Below are positions 52,805 through 64,000 of a stretch of 64,000 bases of DNA, one piece after another. The number at the start of each line of letters is the position of its first letter. Within the stretch, counting starts at the first letter, position 1. A model generated the notes under the pieces. That model saw only the letters and a program-made list of their open reading frames with translations, did not search any database and had not been told where the DNA came from. The translations under genes and the position numbers were made by a program. Source of the DNA: Mesaphorura yosii (lineage: Eukaryota > Arthropoda > Collembola > Poduromorpha > Tullbergiidae); NCBI GenBank assembly GCA_009869945.1, contig WIXG01000263.1, positions 1 through 64,000 of the forward strand, written 5' to 3'.

Positions 52805-54786
52805 TTTATTATTAAATATTTCATTGTCATTTTCCTGTATTAAAGCGTCGCATGGTCCGACTTCAATTTCCGCTCCATGCAAACCAATTTCAAGTCATGA
52901 AGGTCAATGCAGATCTGTGCTCTTTATAGCCCGTAAAACGAATGTGCATATGGACAAGCAATGGAAGCTTCCTCAGGAAAGCGATGTCATGCAAACCTGC
53001 ACGTCTTTAGTTGGAGATTTCGCAACCTTCAGCTGGATTTTCAGTGCCACTGGTCATAAACTTGAACATACAAATATAATAGACCAATTATTTCATATTC
53101 TTATTAGAGCACGGATTACGATTGGACCGTTAAAACACACTAGTCATAAAACCTACTTACGCTCGTATCGAACTTAACACCAATCGGAAAGGCAAGTAAT
53201 TTTTGTAGATGGAGTTCATGGCAGAAGAAAATTGGTCCTTATTCCCTGAAAGTGTTTTTGCAGCGATTTTCAGGTCTTTACGAGCTTGCTTTCCTGGTTC
53301 TGGCGGTTTTACTTGGTAACAGCTTCCGCAGACTGCTTTCATGAAGTGGTAAATGTGAATTTACGAGCTTTGCTCGCGTTTGCAAGGGCAAGATAAGATG
53401 ACCGTAAAATTATTATTACTTTGGTGTTGAAGTTGCCAATTTAATAACTTAAGTGTCATTATGCTCTGAACATGCGGTTTATAGCCAGAGAACATGAACA
53501 ACATAAAAGCCTTTCCGTTGTGACGACATCCTGCCTGTGGAAAGTTTTTCAAAAACAAGCCGGGCAGAAGCCAATGGCTAGAACAGCAGAACATCCAGAA
53601 GTCGAATACTGAATCTGTCGGTGATGTTTGCGATAGTCGATAGTCTAATTATGAATGGTCTGCCCTACTTCTTCCCAATCATAATAGCACAGTGGAAGTG
53701 CACATCTTTTAATCGCTTCCTCCGAAACAGACAAGCTTTGCTGCACCATCTTCAGAAACATTATGTGCATCTGTGCTCCGCAAGACCGCGAATTCTCTTC
53801 TTCAAGCTCATGTTTGCGAGTCTTCGTTTTACAAGTTAATGCCACACACGTAATTCGGATTAAGGTTAATTGAAGTCAAATGCACATATGAGACAGCGAC
53901 ACATGACATCAAAATTTTAGTGTTGGCAAATAGAAAGTGAGTCAAGGTCGATTTTTCTTCGCAACAGTACGGCACGCGAAAAGTTCAGACCGGTCAATAA
54001 CCAAATAAATTACCCAACTCATTTCCAGAATTGTAGCTTTAGCGGGCATCAGCATTCTGGGCAACTCGCAGTGCAACAGGAGGACAGTCAGCCTCATTAT
54101 AATTTCATAACATGAGCACCTGTTATCACCGCCAGCTGCCTGGAAACACTGCCAACAGAGAACATATTGAGTTACAATTTGCAATGCCATTAGGGCAAGG
54201 AGATATGATGAAAGCTCAATGTCACGAAATAATTTTATTAATCAATTTCCAATTCCGTTTAGTAACATAACTCGACAAGTCGAGGTCGTGTAGCGATCAT
54301 CACATTGAAGATTCCCTATGGGATGAAATATTAATGAACCGAAAAGGACAACCGACAGACGAGGGTTATAACCTCCGGAAAATATGTACACAAACTCGAG
54401 GCATGTTGAAGGTCCGAAATTCAAGTCTTTGTGAATGCCTATTGTTCATTTTTGCGAGACAACATGCAAATTCTCCAACCCGACTTCTGCTCCCAATTCT
54501 AACCTTCGACATTGTCACAAACCATATCTACAGGATACGACGAGCGTCCAATTTCCCGTCTGTTTCCAGGAATATGAATTCTTGACGAGGAGGCAAGCGT
54601 TCAACTCAACCAATGAGACCACGTTTCATATAAATAGCTCGATTAAACTGGCATTTCAAATTAGTCACTTGTCAATAACCATCGATTACAAGTCCGGTTG
54701 TCCCCAAGCGCGAGTTCATGTGCTTGTCTTTTCGTTTTTTGTGGAGAAAGAGCGACTTAAATCTAGCCAAAATTGATAAGCCACAG
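52805..54786. other. Intergenic, no supported gene
   Basis: About 2 kb with several ORFs of 60-164 aa in overlapping frames, none with recognisable motifs or a consistent splice pattern. Upstream exons of the next gene may be hidden here. Confidence 0.35.
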
Positions 54787-56911
54787 AGCAGTCACTCCAT
54801 CGTAGACGTAGAGTCACCACCACCGCCAGAATCAGCCCATCCATATCCTCATCCACATCCGCATTCAGAAGAGGAACTGCACAACATCCCAGGCACACCG
54901 AAAGTCAGTGCGGCGGCGGTAATCTCTGGCAAAGGAGGAGGCAAGAGAAATCATTCATACGAAAAATTAAATGTATTTTCGCAAGAAATTCGTGTTCAGT
55001 CAACGAGTTTTGACTCTCATACTAATATCACATCTTTCTTCCTTCTCTCAGGTTCGCATTTTTCTATTACACTATACTCCAATATTAAATAATGCTGCCT
55101 TACTCCTGTGTTCCTTATTGGTTCCGTGTGTATACTGTTAAATTTGCTTGGCACACATGCTGCGCTCATGCGTGAGTTCAAATGCAAAACAACGATGTAA
55201 AAATAACAATAACTGAGGTAGAGAACGGAGAAGCAAGAATGAACGAACGCCGAATTTTGGATTATATGGAGCCATTAAGACGCTTTTTAATCTGTGCATT
55301 ATTTTGACATGATTCGTTATAGTCGTTAAACGCACCAATGACAAAAACAAAAAGAAAATTATATTCAATTGGGCGCATTGACAGACGACCTCTTGCAGCC
55401 TTGCTACTTCGATTGGAATCCGAAATTCAGATTTGGAGTCTCTGGCTTTGCATTATTAGAAAAACATTACATTTGGCGTTCCTATTCATCGCCAGAGTAA
55501 ATCAATGTACAGAAACGCCGCGTGGGATTGAGTGAGAAGCTGGTTTGTTTCTCGAGACCAGAGACCTTTCACTTGGCCTGAACTTTGACTTGGCTTGTGA
55601 ACTGAACTGAGCTAAGATTGACATTTTAAATAGTCACGTCACAAGCACAATAAAACTTCGTATGAGAGTGAGAGCGAGGGCAGAGAATGTAATACGGTAA
55701 AAGGAAGCAATGAAAGTTTCTACTCGACTTTATGCGCTTTTTAAGTAAGCGAATTCGAAGTTGATGAAGTGGCATTGAACTATTTAATACTTCTATTAAC
55801 ATACAACATTGTCGTTTCTGCTCGACAGGCCAGAGAAAGATGAAAAATTAATAAGTATTCACTATGTGACGAAAATTTAATGAAAGCAATTATCAAGCTG
55901 AACGAAAGTTTCCTCATGGCCATGACTTGATTTATGGCCCACAACCAAATACAGCAAAGTTTGCCAACGCGCGGTCGTACTCATTGTCAATGCGACTTGA
56001 TATATAATTTGTGTTTAGAATGTGTGTCAAGCAGCAGCACCACTGGAAAAGAAGCAGGCGGGCCCGCCTCCGCTCTCTCCCACCACAATGGAGAGAATCA
56101 TGAAAGATTTTCGGGCTTTGTCCAAACAACAGCTGACCCGAAATCAAGCAAGAGCAGGACAAAAACTTCAAGCCAACATAGCCAAAGTACAGGATTCGTT
56201 TCTCGGATTATTTTAATCGCTGATGCACTATTTTCGTATTTTACCTCTGAAATAGGCGTTAACAGTTCTAAGTCGAAATGAGAACGACGTGCCCGCAAAC
56301 GTTCGCGGATCAGCCAGAGTTCTACTGAGATCAATTCGAACGGGAAAACTGGCACTTCCAATATCAAGAGCAATACCGAATCTCATCTCAACTTTCCCCT
56401 CAAACCATGAGCTGGTAAACTATTCATTTAGTTGTCTCATCTTATGTGTCGCGCACGATTTTCTGTAAACCACGACTCTATAGCTTCGAATTCGGTTCAG
56501 CCGATGAATGTTACCATTCTCCTATTCCAGACCAGCAATCCGAGTGGCCAGTTGGACACTGTCTTGCAAAACGTACGTCCAAATTCACCGAATGCAGTGA
56601 GATCACCAATTGATGGCATTGTCAATTTCTTGAAGGCAAATGTGAACGGAGTTAATCGTATGTTGTACAGGGTTCTGGCTCCAACGCCCAACCTTTTTGA
56701 CGTGAGTGATCCCGAAAGAAGTAAACTGAGAAACATTATACATTGCAGTTTGACTCAGTTTGATTTTTTGCAGGGAGTCATCCGGAGTTTGTTGGGTGGG
56801 CTCGATGCAGTTTCAGACGGAGTTGCCGGAAGTCTTAACAGTTTGGGACCTGCTCTCGGGGGTGCGCTTGGAGGTGCTGGAGGAAACTCGCTTGGTGGAG
56901 TCCTCGGCTAA
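54787..56911 (+). CDS. Novel multi-exon protein with Gly/Ala-rich C-terminus (5' incomplete)
   Basis: Exons 56019-56186, 56256-56414, 56531-56701 and 56774-56911 all begin and end in phase 0 and are each a multiple of three. A likely upstream exon, 54787-54918 (SPPPPESAHPYPHPHPHSEE), has the same phases but is less certain, and the start codon is not found. The product runs from a Pro-rich part through basic RIMKDFRALSKQQLTRNQAR and RSIRTGKLALPISRAIPNL. It then has amphipathic SPIDGIVNFLKANVNGVNR and GVIRSLLGGLDAVSDGV, ending in a Gly/Ala/Leu/Ser repeat-like tail (LGGALGGAGGNSLGGVLG). No family recognised. Alternating hydrophobic and small residues suggest a secreted or self-associating protein. 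AATAAA near 56980. Confidence 0.55.
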
Positions 56912-57711
56912 CACAAACGCTTAGCTAAATGAAAATATGGTATTGTAGACAATTCTGTTGTAGTCAGTCGTTAATTGCTAAATAAATGAATGCAGATTGG
57001 TGTTGAAAGAACGTCGTGCTGCTTGGAAGAATAAGACCCAATTTGTGACTATAGTAATTAAATTCCAGACTAAAAGTTCAATTTAGTTTTGAACTGGAAT
57101 GCCCGCTCAAACAGCAGTAGAATGCAAAATTTTAATTACGCCTACTTGACTTTCTTTTTTATGCATAAATAAGTATCGATCGCACTCGGAGCTAAAATTA
57201 GAATCACGAAATTGCACTGCTGGTGTACTGCGTCCGACGTTCTCCTTAGCCGTGGTCTGCAGCGCTGTTCCAATGCATGAATAGTCGCCGTGGCACAGAA
57301 ACGTGCCCAATAAGCGGATTCTCAGAATGAGACAAGAACCTTAATGTCTAATATAGTTTTAATTGACTGCTAATGAGAAGATAATAAACTCTATTCCGGA
57401 GTTCCCAATTTTCAGCTTCTGGAAGAGTCACGAAGTCACGACATTTCCAAAATCAACTGTGCTTGAGAGCTCCAGAACGGCATGTGTGCGTGCGAGCATT
57501 GCAGTCTGCAGCAGTCCGTTGTATCCATGAGTCAGAATTCTCAATGCATTTGTTAGCGTAGCGCCATAGCACAAATGAGAATAAACGAATGCAACAGGAA
57601 AATTGGAATGCTCAAAATCGAAACCAGTCGCTTTACTTCCTATAAAAATTGACTTCACAAGTTAGAATTAAAACCATCCATGTTTCGACTGTTGACGAGT
57701 CATTTGCATGT

Positions 57712-58341
57712 TCATTGGCAAATTAAAATATTAAGCAAAATAAGAAAAATGCAAATCGAAGTGGTCGCTTGGAGTCCATTCGCAGAGCTCATCGTGTCAA
57801 ATTTGCCGGTGTAGACTGCCCCGGCGACATGGCCGTGACCGCCATCGGGAAATGAAACCGAGGACTCAGTGGATGTTCCATGGAAGTCAGTCAGCTGGAA
57901 ATTATTAAAGAAACCTTTTTTGTAAAAGACAGCACATCCAAACTCACATCAGCATTCACAATGGGCTTTGATATTAAAGAATATGATACTTGAAAGTTGC
58001 TAGAATGGCAAAGAAAAGTTTAGTCCTTCGTTTTGTAGTGTTTCGATTTGAATAAAGTTTAGTGTTGCCATTCCTAGCGCGGCTGGAAGTTTGACACGTC
58101 TTGCTTCAGTATTCTTCTGATTAACATAAACTCATCTACTAAGCTAAACATGCAGAATTGGTTTTATAGTCAGAAACCTTACTTGGAATTTCGTTCCTTG
58201 TGGAATTAACTCTACTCCTGCGGCCGAATTGATGGTTTTGATGAGGACATCGTTAGGGCTGTTGGCCAGCACTTGTTCGAAGGAGAAGGGCACGCAGGCC
58301 AAGAGCACGAAGACAGGAATGAAGAATAGAGGAACAGCCAT
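57712..58341 (-). CDS. Small secreted protein with hydrophobic C-terminal tail (GPI-like)
   Basis: Two minus-strand exons, 58183-58341 and 57712-57894, joined in phase 0 (CAA/GTAAGG ... TTTCCAG), give 113 aa. Residues 1-20 are a clear signal peptide (VPLFFIPVFVLLACVPF). The mature part contains SPNDVLIKTINSAAGVE and a Gly/His patch PDGGHGHVAGAVYTG. The last 17 residues (SICIFLILLNILICQ) are hydrophobic after small polar residues, as in a GPI-attachment signal or a tail anchor. There is no Cys in the mature ectodomain, so it is not a Ly6 protein. No family recognised. The upstream minus ORF at 58414-58674 was not joined. Confidence 0.55.
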
Positions 58342-58835
58342 GATGAACAGTAAGTGGTAACTTTGAGACTATTGCCGACTTATGCCAGACAAAACTGTAA
58401 TGCGAAATCCTAATCAATCAATTGGGAAATACGTGAGCAGCGACTCTGGTTTACTGAGTATTGAGTTGCCGTGTCTTTCAGCTCTCAGGTTAGGAATGAA
58501 ATAGGGTTTGACGATTGATGGCAAAGGCACCTGATACGAAGCTAGTATTAATGTGTTCTTTTGTTCGAGGACTTTCGCTCCAACGTATCCATCCCTGAAA
58601 TGCTGAAGCTCAGATGAGAGGCCAGGGGCAGATTGCATAATGACCAGTGAATCACATGCAATTTGTGTATCCATAACTCAATTAGGCAGGATGCAAACTC
58701 AAAGCTCTACTTTGGGAACAAAATATTAATATATAAATACCTGCAGATTTATTAGTTGCCGTATGGAAAAATATTTTTTGTTTATGTTACTGAACTAATA
58801 TGCAAATCTTCCTTTTCCCCTATTTTTATCATATA

Positions 58836-59541
58836 ACGGGTCACAATTAAAAATCCGGAATTTACACCAACGCTCATAACATTGTATGTATTGAACATAA
58901 TAGAATACGGTTTAAACATTTGAAAAGCCACTGAAGCAACAAAACAGCATTAATGGTTTATGAAGTAGAATCCCTCTTCGGCACAGTGACGCAGTCTCTT
59001 TCGGGCTTTCTCCAAACTCGCTCGGACAGAAACCATGTTCACTTTCTTCGGCAGGACTTGACTCGATTCTTCAACTAGTTCAAGTTTCGTGCTGCTGCGG
59101 ACACTTCAGTTATGACGCCGTTTACGATTGAGAAACTGAGTCTGCACCATCGAATGCTTTCTCCACCCGCTTCAAGTTCCGCTTGGTCATGATCATGGCC
59201 GGCCGACCTGAACCATCCTTCCTTTTCATTAATCTGACATCCTCGAACATCTGAATTATGTCGTAGATAGCTGATATGTACAGTCCTGCAGCCTGGAAGT
59301 GTTTGACGACGTTCGACTTCCAGAACCCTGAATTGACAAAAAGTAGCCGTCCGACGCGCTGACGCGCCTGCTCTTGTTTCGAGGCCATTTTGAGAGACCC
59401 AAGATGAACTTAGAACTAAAGAACATGCTATTCTAATAGAAAATTTGATGAAGAACAGGAAAATGAAAACCATTTTACACGAAAATTTGATCGAAACCGA
59501 GTTACATTTTTCCGGAGTTTTAATTTGATTCGTCACGCCGC
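58836..59541 (-). mobile_element. Internally deleted mariner/Tc1-type transposon
   Basis: About 706 nt between TA dinucleotides, with diverged terminal inverted repeats: left GTCACAATTAAAAATCCGGA, right (complement) ATCAAATTAAAACTCCGGA. On the minus strand the transposase N-terminus from ATG 59388 reads MASKQEQARQRVGRLL, then a helix-turn-helix region (IYDIIQMFEDV) and GSGRPAMIMTKRNLKRVEKA. Near 58960-59080 a transposase C-terminus follows (EKARKRLRHCAEEGFYF). The central part with the catalytic DD(D/E) triad is missing, so the copy is non-autonomous. It is a single diverged copy in this window, without host coding overlap. Confidence 0.75.
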
Positions 59542-59626
59542 TAAATGTTGAAATGGCAGATGCAAATTGTCCTCCTACTGCCTTACGTTTTTTGCTGTTT
59601 CTGACAGAGCCAGTGATACCAAAAAT

Positions 59627-59810
59627 ACAGTGTGCAAAATTTTAAAGTGTAGGTCGCAATCAAAATTTTTAACTGAGTAAATTAAGGGTATGTTAACGTC
59701 TGTACTAACCGTCGTCTTTAATCTTTAAACTAGCACTAATGATGTTGCAGTGTGCGGATTTAATAGTGTATGTAGCAACTGCCATTTTTAACTAAGAGTA
59801 AAGACATGGA
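59627..59810. repeat. Diverged direct duplication of about 55 nt
   Basis: Copy A starts at about 59629 (CAGTGTGCAAAATTTTAAAG) and copy B at about 59749 (CAGTGTGCGGATTTAATAG), 120 nt apart. Both continue through GTGTAxGT, GCAA and ATTTTTAACT to AGTAAA. By eye identity is about three quarters. It may be an old tandem unit or two ends of small transposon remnants. Confidence 0.5.
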
Positions 59811-59989
59811 AACACGAAATTTTGAATGGGAAATCTTTTAAAAAAACCACTTTGCGCCAAAACTATCTCCTTCCTCAATATTGACCAGAGTCGCTTCGGG
59901 TTAGCCTTGTTGGATTCCCAGATACCGGGAGCTCAACAATCTTGGCTTACTTTCCTCGAAAATGGTGACAGAGAATTGCTACAGTTTTT

Positions 59990-60237
59990 GAAACATTTTT
60001 TATGAATTTTTTGTGTTCGATCGCCTGCCACATCTCTCAGTGCAATGAACCTAATCTTCCTAACTGTCATAAGTGTAGCCGATGTAATTTTTTGCATTCG
60101 CCGACAATCTCCGCCCTTAGATCTTTATTCTTGAGGTGACCTCAGAGGAAATTACACAGCCGAGTCAGATCAAGGCGTGGTGGCGCGGCTTGACCTTCAA
60201 ATTCCAGTGCATTACATTTTTAACGTGTTACCCTGTA
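59990..60237 (-). mobile_element. Possible decayed transposase C-terminus with ACAGGGTAAC end
   Basis: Read on the minus strand, the sequence begins TACAGGGTAACACGTTAAAA, mariner-like in its ACAGGG start. It then gives a peptide with DLTRLCNFL and GHLKNKDLRAEIV, resembling the DL(N/T)PxDxFLWGxLK motif near the third catalytic residue of mariner-type transposases. Stops interrupt it and no second inverted repeat was found. Treat as a weak call. Confidence 0.3.
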
Positions 60238-61028
60238 TCATTTTAAATCTGTTCAGTAAATGACTTAATATTCCGGCATAAAATCGTACTAACTTTTCAA
60301 CAATTTTGCATACTCCAATTGAACAAAATATGACCCGAAAAAGCAACTTAGCATACCGTTTTATTAACATATCGATAAATTATTTGTACATGAGGCAACT
60401 AATAATTCTGGTGATGGTTAAAATAGCGTCCCTTCACTTTGTATGAATGCGCATGCATTTGCGGGTGTCATTTTAGCATGTCCACAACGCGGCAGCTGTT
60501 TCGTTGTCAAAATCCAAACTCTTGCAGCAGGAAGATGTCGTCATGACTCAAGTTTGAATACATTCTTTGAACATTCATTTTTGTATTAGCATTGGCTTCA
60601 CGAAGGGCAACAGCCTTGACACTGACCATTCACACATGAAAACAAGTTTGGCTATTTTCAGACTGCGTAACGGCAAACTCGCAGGACTCACTCCTTTTGA
60701 GCCCGTGAGCATGAAATTGTAGGGATGAATGAGCAGAGAACCCTTTTCCACCGTATTTCTTTGTATTTTTAACCACAAAATTGCTAGAGGATGCACTTAG
60801 AGGTCTTACAGCCTGAACTCTCACAAATTGGACATTCAACGTTGCGACCTTGGTTCAGTGGAAGCAAGAAACCAGAAACAGTCTGAGTTCAAGGCCTGGA
60901 AGGCAAGGACTCTCCAGTTTCTTTAATTTCAACTCCTATTTTCCCATCCATCGTAAGTGGTACAGGATTACAAGATAGCTGAAATAATAGAAACCGACGT
61001 AATTTCATGTTGAAGTTTATTTGTCCAG
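60238..61028. other. Intergenic, possible degraded ORF on minus strand
   Basis: Overlapping minus ORFs of 69-73 aa at 60575-60839 contain no motif I can name. The right end has an acceptor-like TTTGTCCAG immediately before the ATG of the next gene, implying a leader exon upstream. Confidence 0.3.
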
Positions 61029-63457
61029 ATGAGGAACCGTCGATCCGTTTTGAAGACTGGGCTCAGCTTTGTTAATCTCCGGCTAACCTTGGCCTTGGGC
61101 GCCCTTACGCTTGCCGTCTGTGTGAAGGAAATTTTAACCCTACCGGTCGTAATTAAACGAACTAACGTGGGACAAGGAGCGCCTGCTTCTGCAACCTGGC
61201 AAGGAGCCGGGAACAGGTACGAGACAGACTCATAGCTTCAACACAAGATTAGCCGGAATGTTTAATTCCTTAATAACTTGGGCAAAAGCCAGAAGCTTCG
61301 TTTCATATGCACTAAGATTACAAAAAGAAGTCTCTTTACTCCTTATTCTGCTCCAATTCATTCTTCATCTCAGCTTTGTGCTCTTGCACATGCATTGCAC
61401 CTTACACTTGAGAGGTTTCATCCAATGCAAATGAAAGATTCAAGAAAATCAATCCAGCGTGCGGATCCTCAGCGTCTTCGATTTTCTTCCGCGTCACTCT
61501 CTCTAGCACTGTCCGAGTGTTTGATTTCATTTCACCTGAATTTCGTCTCCTGCAGCCACGCTTTGTCACTCGTTCTGCTTCTTCTCTGAGTATCGGGTGT
61601 CATATTCTACATTTAATCCGAGAATTTTGCTTTGAATAGATTTGACGCACTTCCAGTGCCACGCAGCGTGAGAGGAAGCTTGCAGCCCATTGAAGTGAAC
61701 GGAACTAGACAAAATGATAAGCGTGATGGTGACGACATTGAGATGAGCCTGTTTAAAAGGCAGGATGACAGAGGAGCGAATGCAGGTTCTCTTCCATTTT
61801 CGTCTGCCCGGATTCCAGAGTCGAGGTAATTGAAACAGGCGCCAAAGAAATTTCGCTCAAATTAAGACTTATCTTTCATGCTACTGTCGCATGAAGTGAA
61901 AGTGAAATCCTGCTATAACAAAGCATTAAGATGATCGGATGCTACCGCTAGAAGAGCTAAAAGTTCAACCTGATTGCTTTGAAATATTTTTGCTTCTTTC
62001 GATGTTCGCGTCTTTCTGAAAATTAAGCGAGCATGAAGCTTTTCCACAAAAGTCATTAAATTGAATAGAGGAATTAAAATTATATGCGGGGTTGGATTTC
62101 ATGAATCTCATCTTCAAACTTTTGTCTTGTACCATTTTTCTTATTCTGAAAGTTTCGCTCCGTCTTTTAATTCTTGCAGTGCCTTTTTGAGACACTTTAT
62201 GCTGCCCGTGCACAGGTAATTGTATGCAAAGTGAATCAGTCTCTTCCTTCACGATATAGGAAATTGGATTTTGATCCTTCACCACTGCAACCAAATGAGA
62301 TTCACGCTAAACGCTATGACGAAGAGAACATTCCTTTGAATTCGGAGCTTGACTTGAGCAACGACTACGGACAAGATAACGACCGCAGCAGTGGTGACAC
62401 TGACTACATTTATTTCGTCCGACAACACCAGAGACCCGCACAGAAGGAGCTCCCACGACCAACGCCAACACCAGCATCCGTCACTGTCCTTTTAGCGACC
62501 GAGGAAGAAGTTGAAGAGGAGAAAGTGACAAGCGAAACACAAATATCTGATTTATCTCAAGGCGACTTCAACTCATCAAAAGCCACTTTCTCCTCGCCTC
62601 CAACCTCTCCAGAAAGAGTCAATTTAATTCCAGACTCTACAGAAAGTCAAACAGCGGACCTGGCTCAAACAAAAGAAGTGACAGAGCCAGCACGCGACGA
62701 TGCGAGTGAAGGAAGCCAGATTCCTTTCAACACTTCTGTGCTTCAACAGCAGGAGCAGGACGAGCGTGAAGTTAGCCAACTCGAACCTCCAACTGTATTG
62801 ACAGCAATTAATGAATCAAGCGACGGGGACCCGATCACCGGCCAGCCGAGTAAAAATGACCTTGCAGATTTGTTCAAGGAGGGAGAGAACAAACGTTCTC
62901 CATTGTTGACTTTGCTTAATTACAAAGAGTCCCGTTACGCATATCGTGGCGCTTCTACAATGGCAGGCATTCAACGGCCACAACAGAATCGTGTGACAAT
63001 TTTGCAGCAGCAGTATCACTTAGCCAGAAACCAATCGAGCGTGAGTTGGCCTCAGGACGATGTAAATGTGAAAGGTGACAGAAGCGACATTGACGATGAT
63101 TCAAAGAGCGCAGTCAGTTTTCATCAAATCACCAAAGAAGCCTGTACGAGGAAGCCTGTCGATTCAATAACAGTCACTGTCCTGCAGTTGGGATTTGTGC
63201 TTTTCTCAATGCTGACTCTTGCCGCGGCCGTCATTTCCAACCTGAACAATCGCACAACTCGTCGAACTAATGGACTCAGAGTGGCGAATGACATCTCCAG
63301 CTATCGGTATCCGGTCTTTGAACTGCCTGATCAGTTGAATCGTGACCACACATTGGCCTCAAGGTGGTCTTCTCCACTTCATAGCATCACCGCTGGACGT
63401 GGACGGAAGCCATTATTTCACTTTAGCGACGAAGCCTTCAGCGATGAAGGTGACTAG
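61029..63457 (+). CDS. Novel single-pass membrane protein, 535 aa
   Basis: Four exons: 61029-61216, 61640-61825, 62180-62215 and 62260-63457, all phase-consistent; the third is only 36 nt. The N-terminus has a hydrophobic signal or anchor (LRLTLALGALTLAVCV). A long acidic, Ser/Thr/Gln-rich region follows (ASVTVLLATEEEVEEEKVT, repeated SDLSQ and TADLAQTK-type segments), probably disordered. Near residue 440 a second hydrophobic helix (VLQLGFVLFSMLTLAAAV) is followed by a basic tail. No domain recognised. It could be an extracellular mucin-like protein or a neuronal or cuticular surface protein. AATAAA at 63761-63766 supports the 3' end. Confidence 0.7.
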
Positions 63458-63760
63458 AAATTATGGCGATGTGACTTTTGACAAGTTCCTTGACAATTTC
63501 ATAGATCCTGACAGAGATCTTTGAGCACCTTTTTAGCTGGTTTTCAGATGCCTTTACCCATGATCAGCGTATAAACGAATAAGTACTCTTAAGACTTCTT
63601 TGTCATAATAAGTAATGACAGGTAATGACAAACTCAGCTCGCTAGCAGTAAATATGCTTTCACTGTAATGTCTCCTTTATAATTTGACATGTAAAAAGCA
63701 GATGTGTTTCCAATTCACTCTACGAACTATCGATGTAAAGTAATTACGCCGTGTGTGAAG

Positions 63761-63766
63761 AATAAA
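63761..63766 (+). terminator. Poly(A) signal of the 535-aa membrane protein gene
   Basis: AATAAA about 300 nt after the stop codon at 63457, followed by a GT-rich stretch (GGTTGTTTTTTACTGG). Confidence 0.5.
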
Positions 63767-64000
63767 CTAAGGGAAGGTTGTTTTTTACTGGTTTTACGTT
63801 TCACAGCATTTGTTTAGATGTTTCGTAAATATCTGCAACTTCAAAGGAATGACTTTCATTTTGTTTCTTTCGCATTTGAATCGGTGGGAATGAAACCTTT
63901 TTCCAAGCTTGTAATTTGCATAATGAACATATTCGATTGTTGGAAGGTGATGACGGACGATTGAGTCCACGTGGCACCGGGATTTCCTTTCACGGAAGGT

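Noticed and set aside
53157-53342. 61-aa minus ORF (starts MKAVCGSCYQVKPPEPGKQ)
   Set aside because: Looks protein-like for a short stretch but has no partner exon, no family match and no poly(A) or promoter context.
59075-59536. 153-aa minus ORF over the mariner remnant
   Set aside because: It is an alternative frame; the transposase frame is the 88-aa one starting at 59388.

Overview
This window is nuclear DNA of an animal. The genes are split by many short introns (mostly about 60-120 nt, GT-AG with two GC-AG cases), and AATAAA-type poly(A) signals follow several stop codons. The gene set points to an ecdysozoan, most likely an arthropod: a brummer/ATGL-type lipase, a two-lobed transferrin with a GPI-type tail (Tsf2/melanotransferrin), a single-glutaredoxin-domain GLRX3, and mariner debris. 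I cannot name the species from sequence alone. All exon joins below were made by eye from reading frame, splice consensus and family knowledge.

Layout. At 0-0.7 kb lies the 3' end of a coiled-coil gene (+). A TMEM184-family membrane protein (+) is at 3.1-5.1 kb. From 5.1 to 13.6 kb I see no supportable gene, only a low-complexity TGA-rich tract near 10.0-10.6 kb. At 13.6-22.0 kb is a PNPLA2/brummer lipase (+) with a 4.8 kb first intron and a tandemly duplicated exon. A dense housekeeping block follows at 23.4-43.2 kb: DPH3 and POLR3G (+, only 26 nt apart), UTP18 (-), a TDRD3-like protein without a Tudor domain (+), a multi-pass membrane protein (+), GLRX3 (+), a short NOP14 (+), a transferrin with two Pro/Gly/Gln/Phe-rich insertions (+), and PGM3 (-). 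At 46.1-51.6 kb are MEAK7 (TLDc, +), TIMM22 (-) and IFT20 (+). From 52 kb to the end come lineage-specific genes: a Ser-rich ORF, a multi-exon Gly/Ala-rich protein whose visible introns are all phase 0, a small signal-peptide plus hydrophobic-tail protein, and a 535-aa single-pass membrane protein. Two mariner-type remnants lie among them.

How the genes relate. There is no single pathway. Three neighbours (UTP18, NOP14 and POLR3G) serve ribosome or tRNA synthesis. DPH3 and GLRX3 both work in iron-linked chemistry in the cytosol. UTP18/TDRD3 and TIMM22/IFT20 are head-to-head pairs that may share promoters. The most striking new observations are the mutually-exclusive-looking exon pair in the lipase catalytic domain, the remodelled N-lobe of the transferrin, the DPH3/POLR3G bicistron-like spacing, the Tudor-less TDRD3 and the shortened NOP14.
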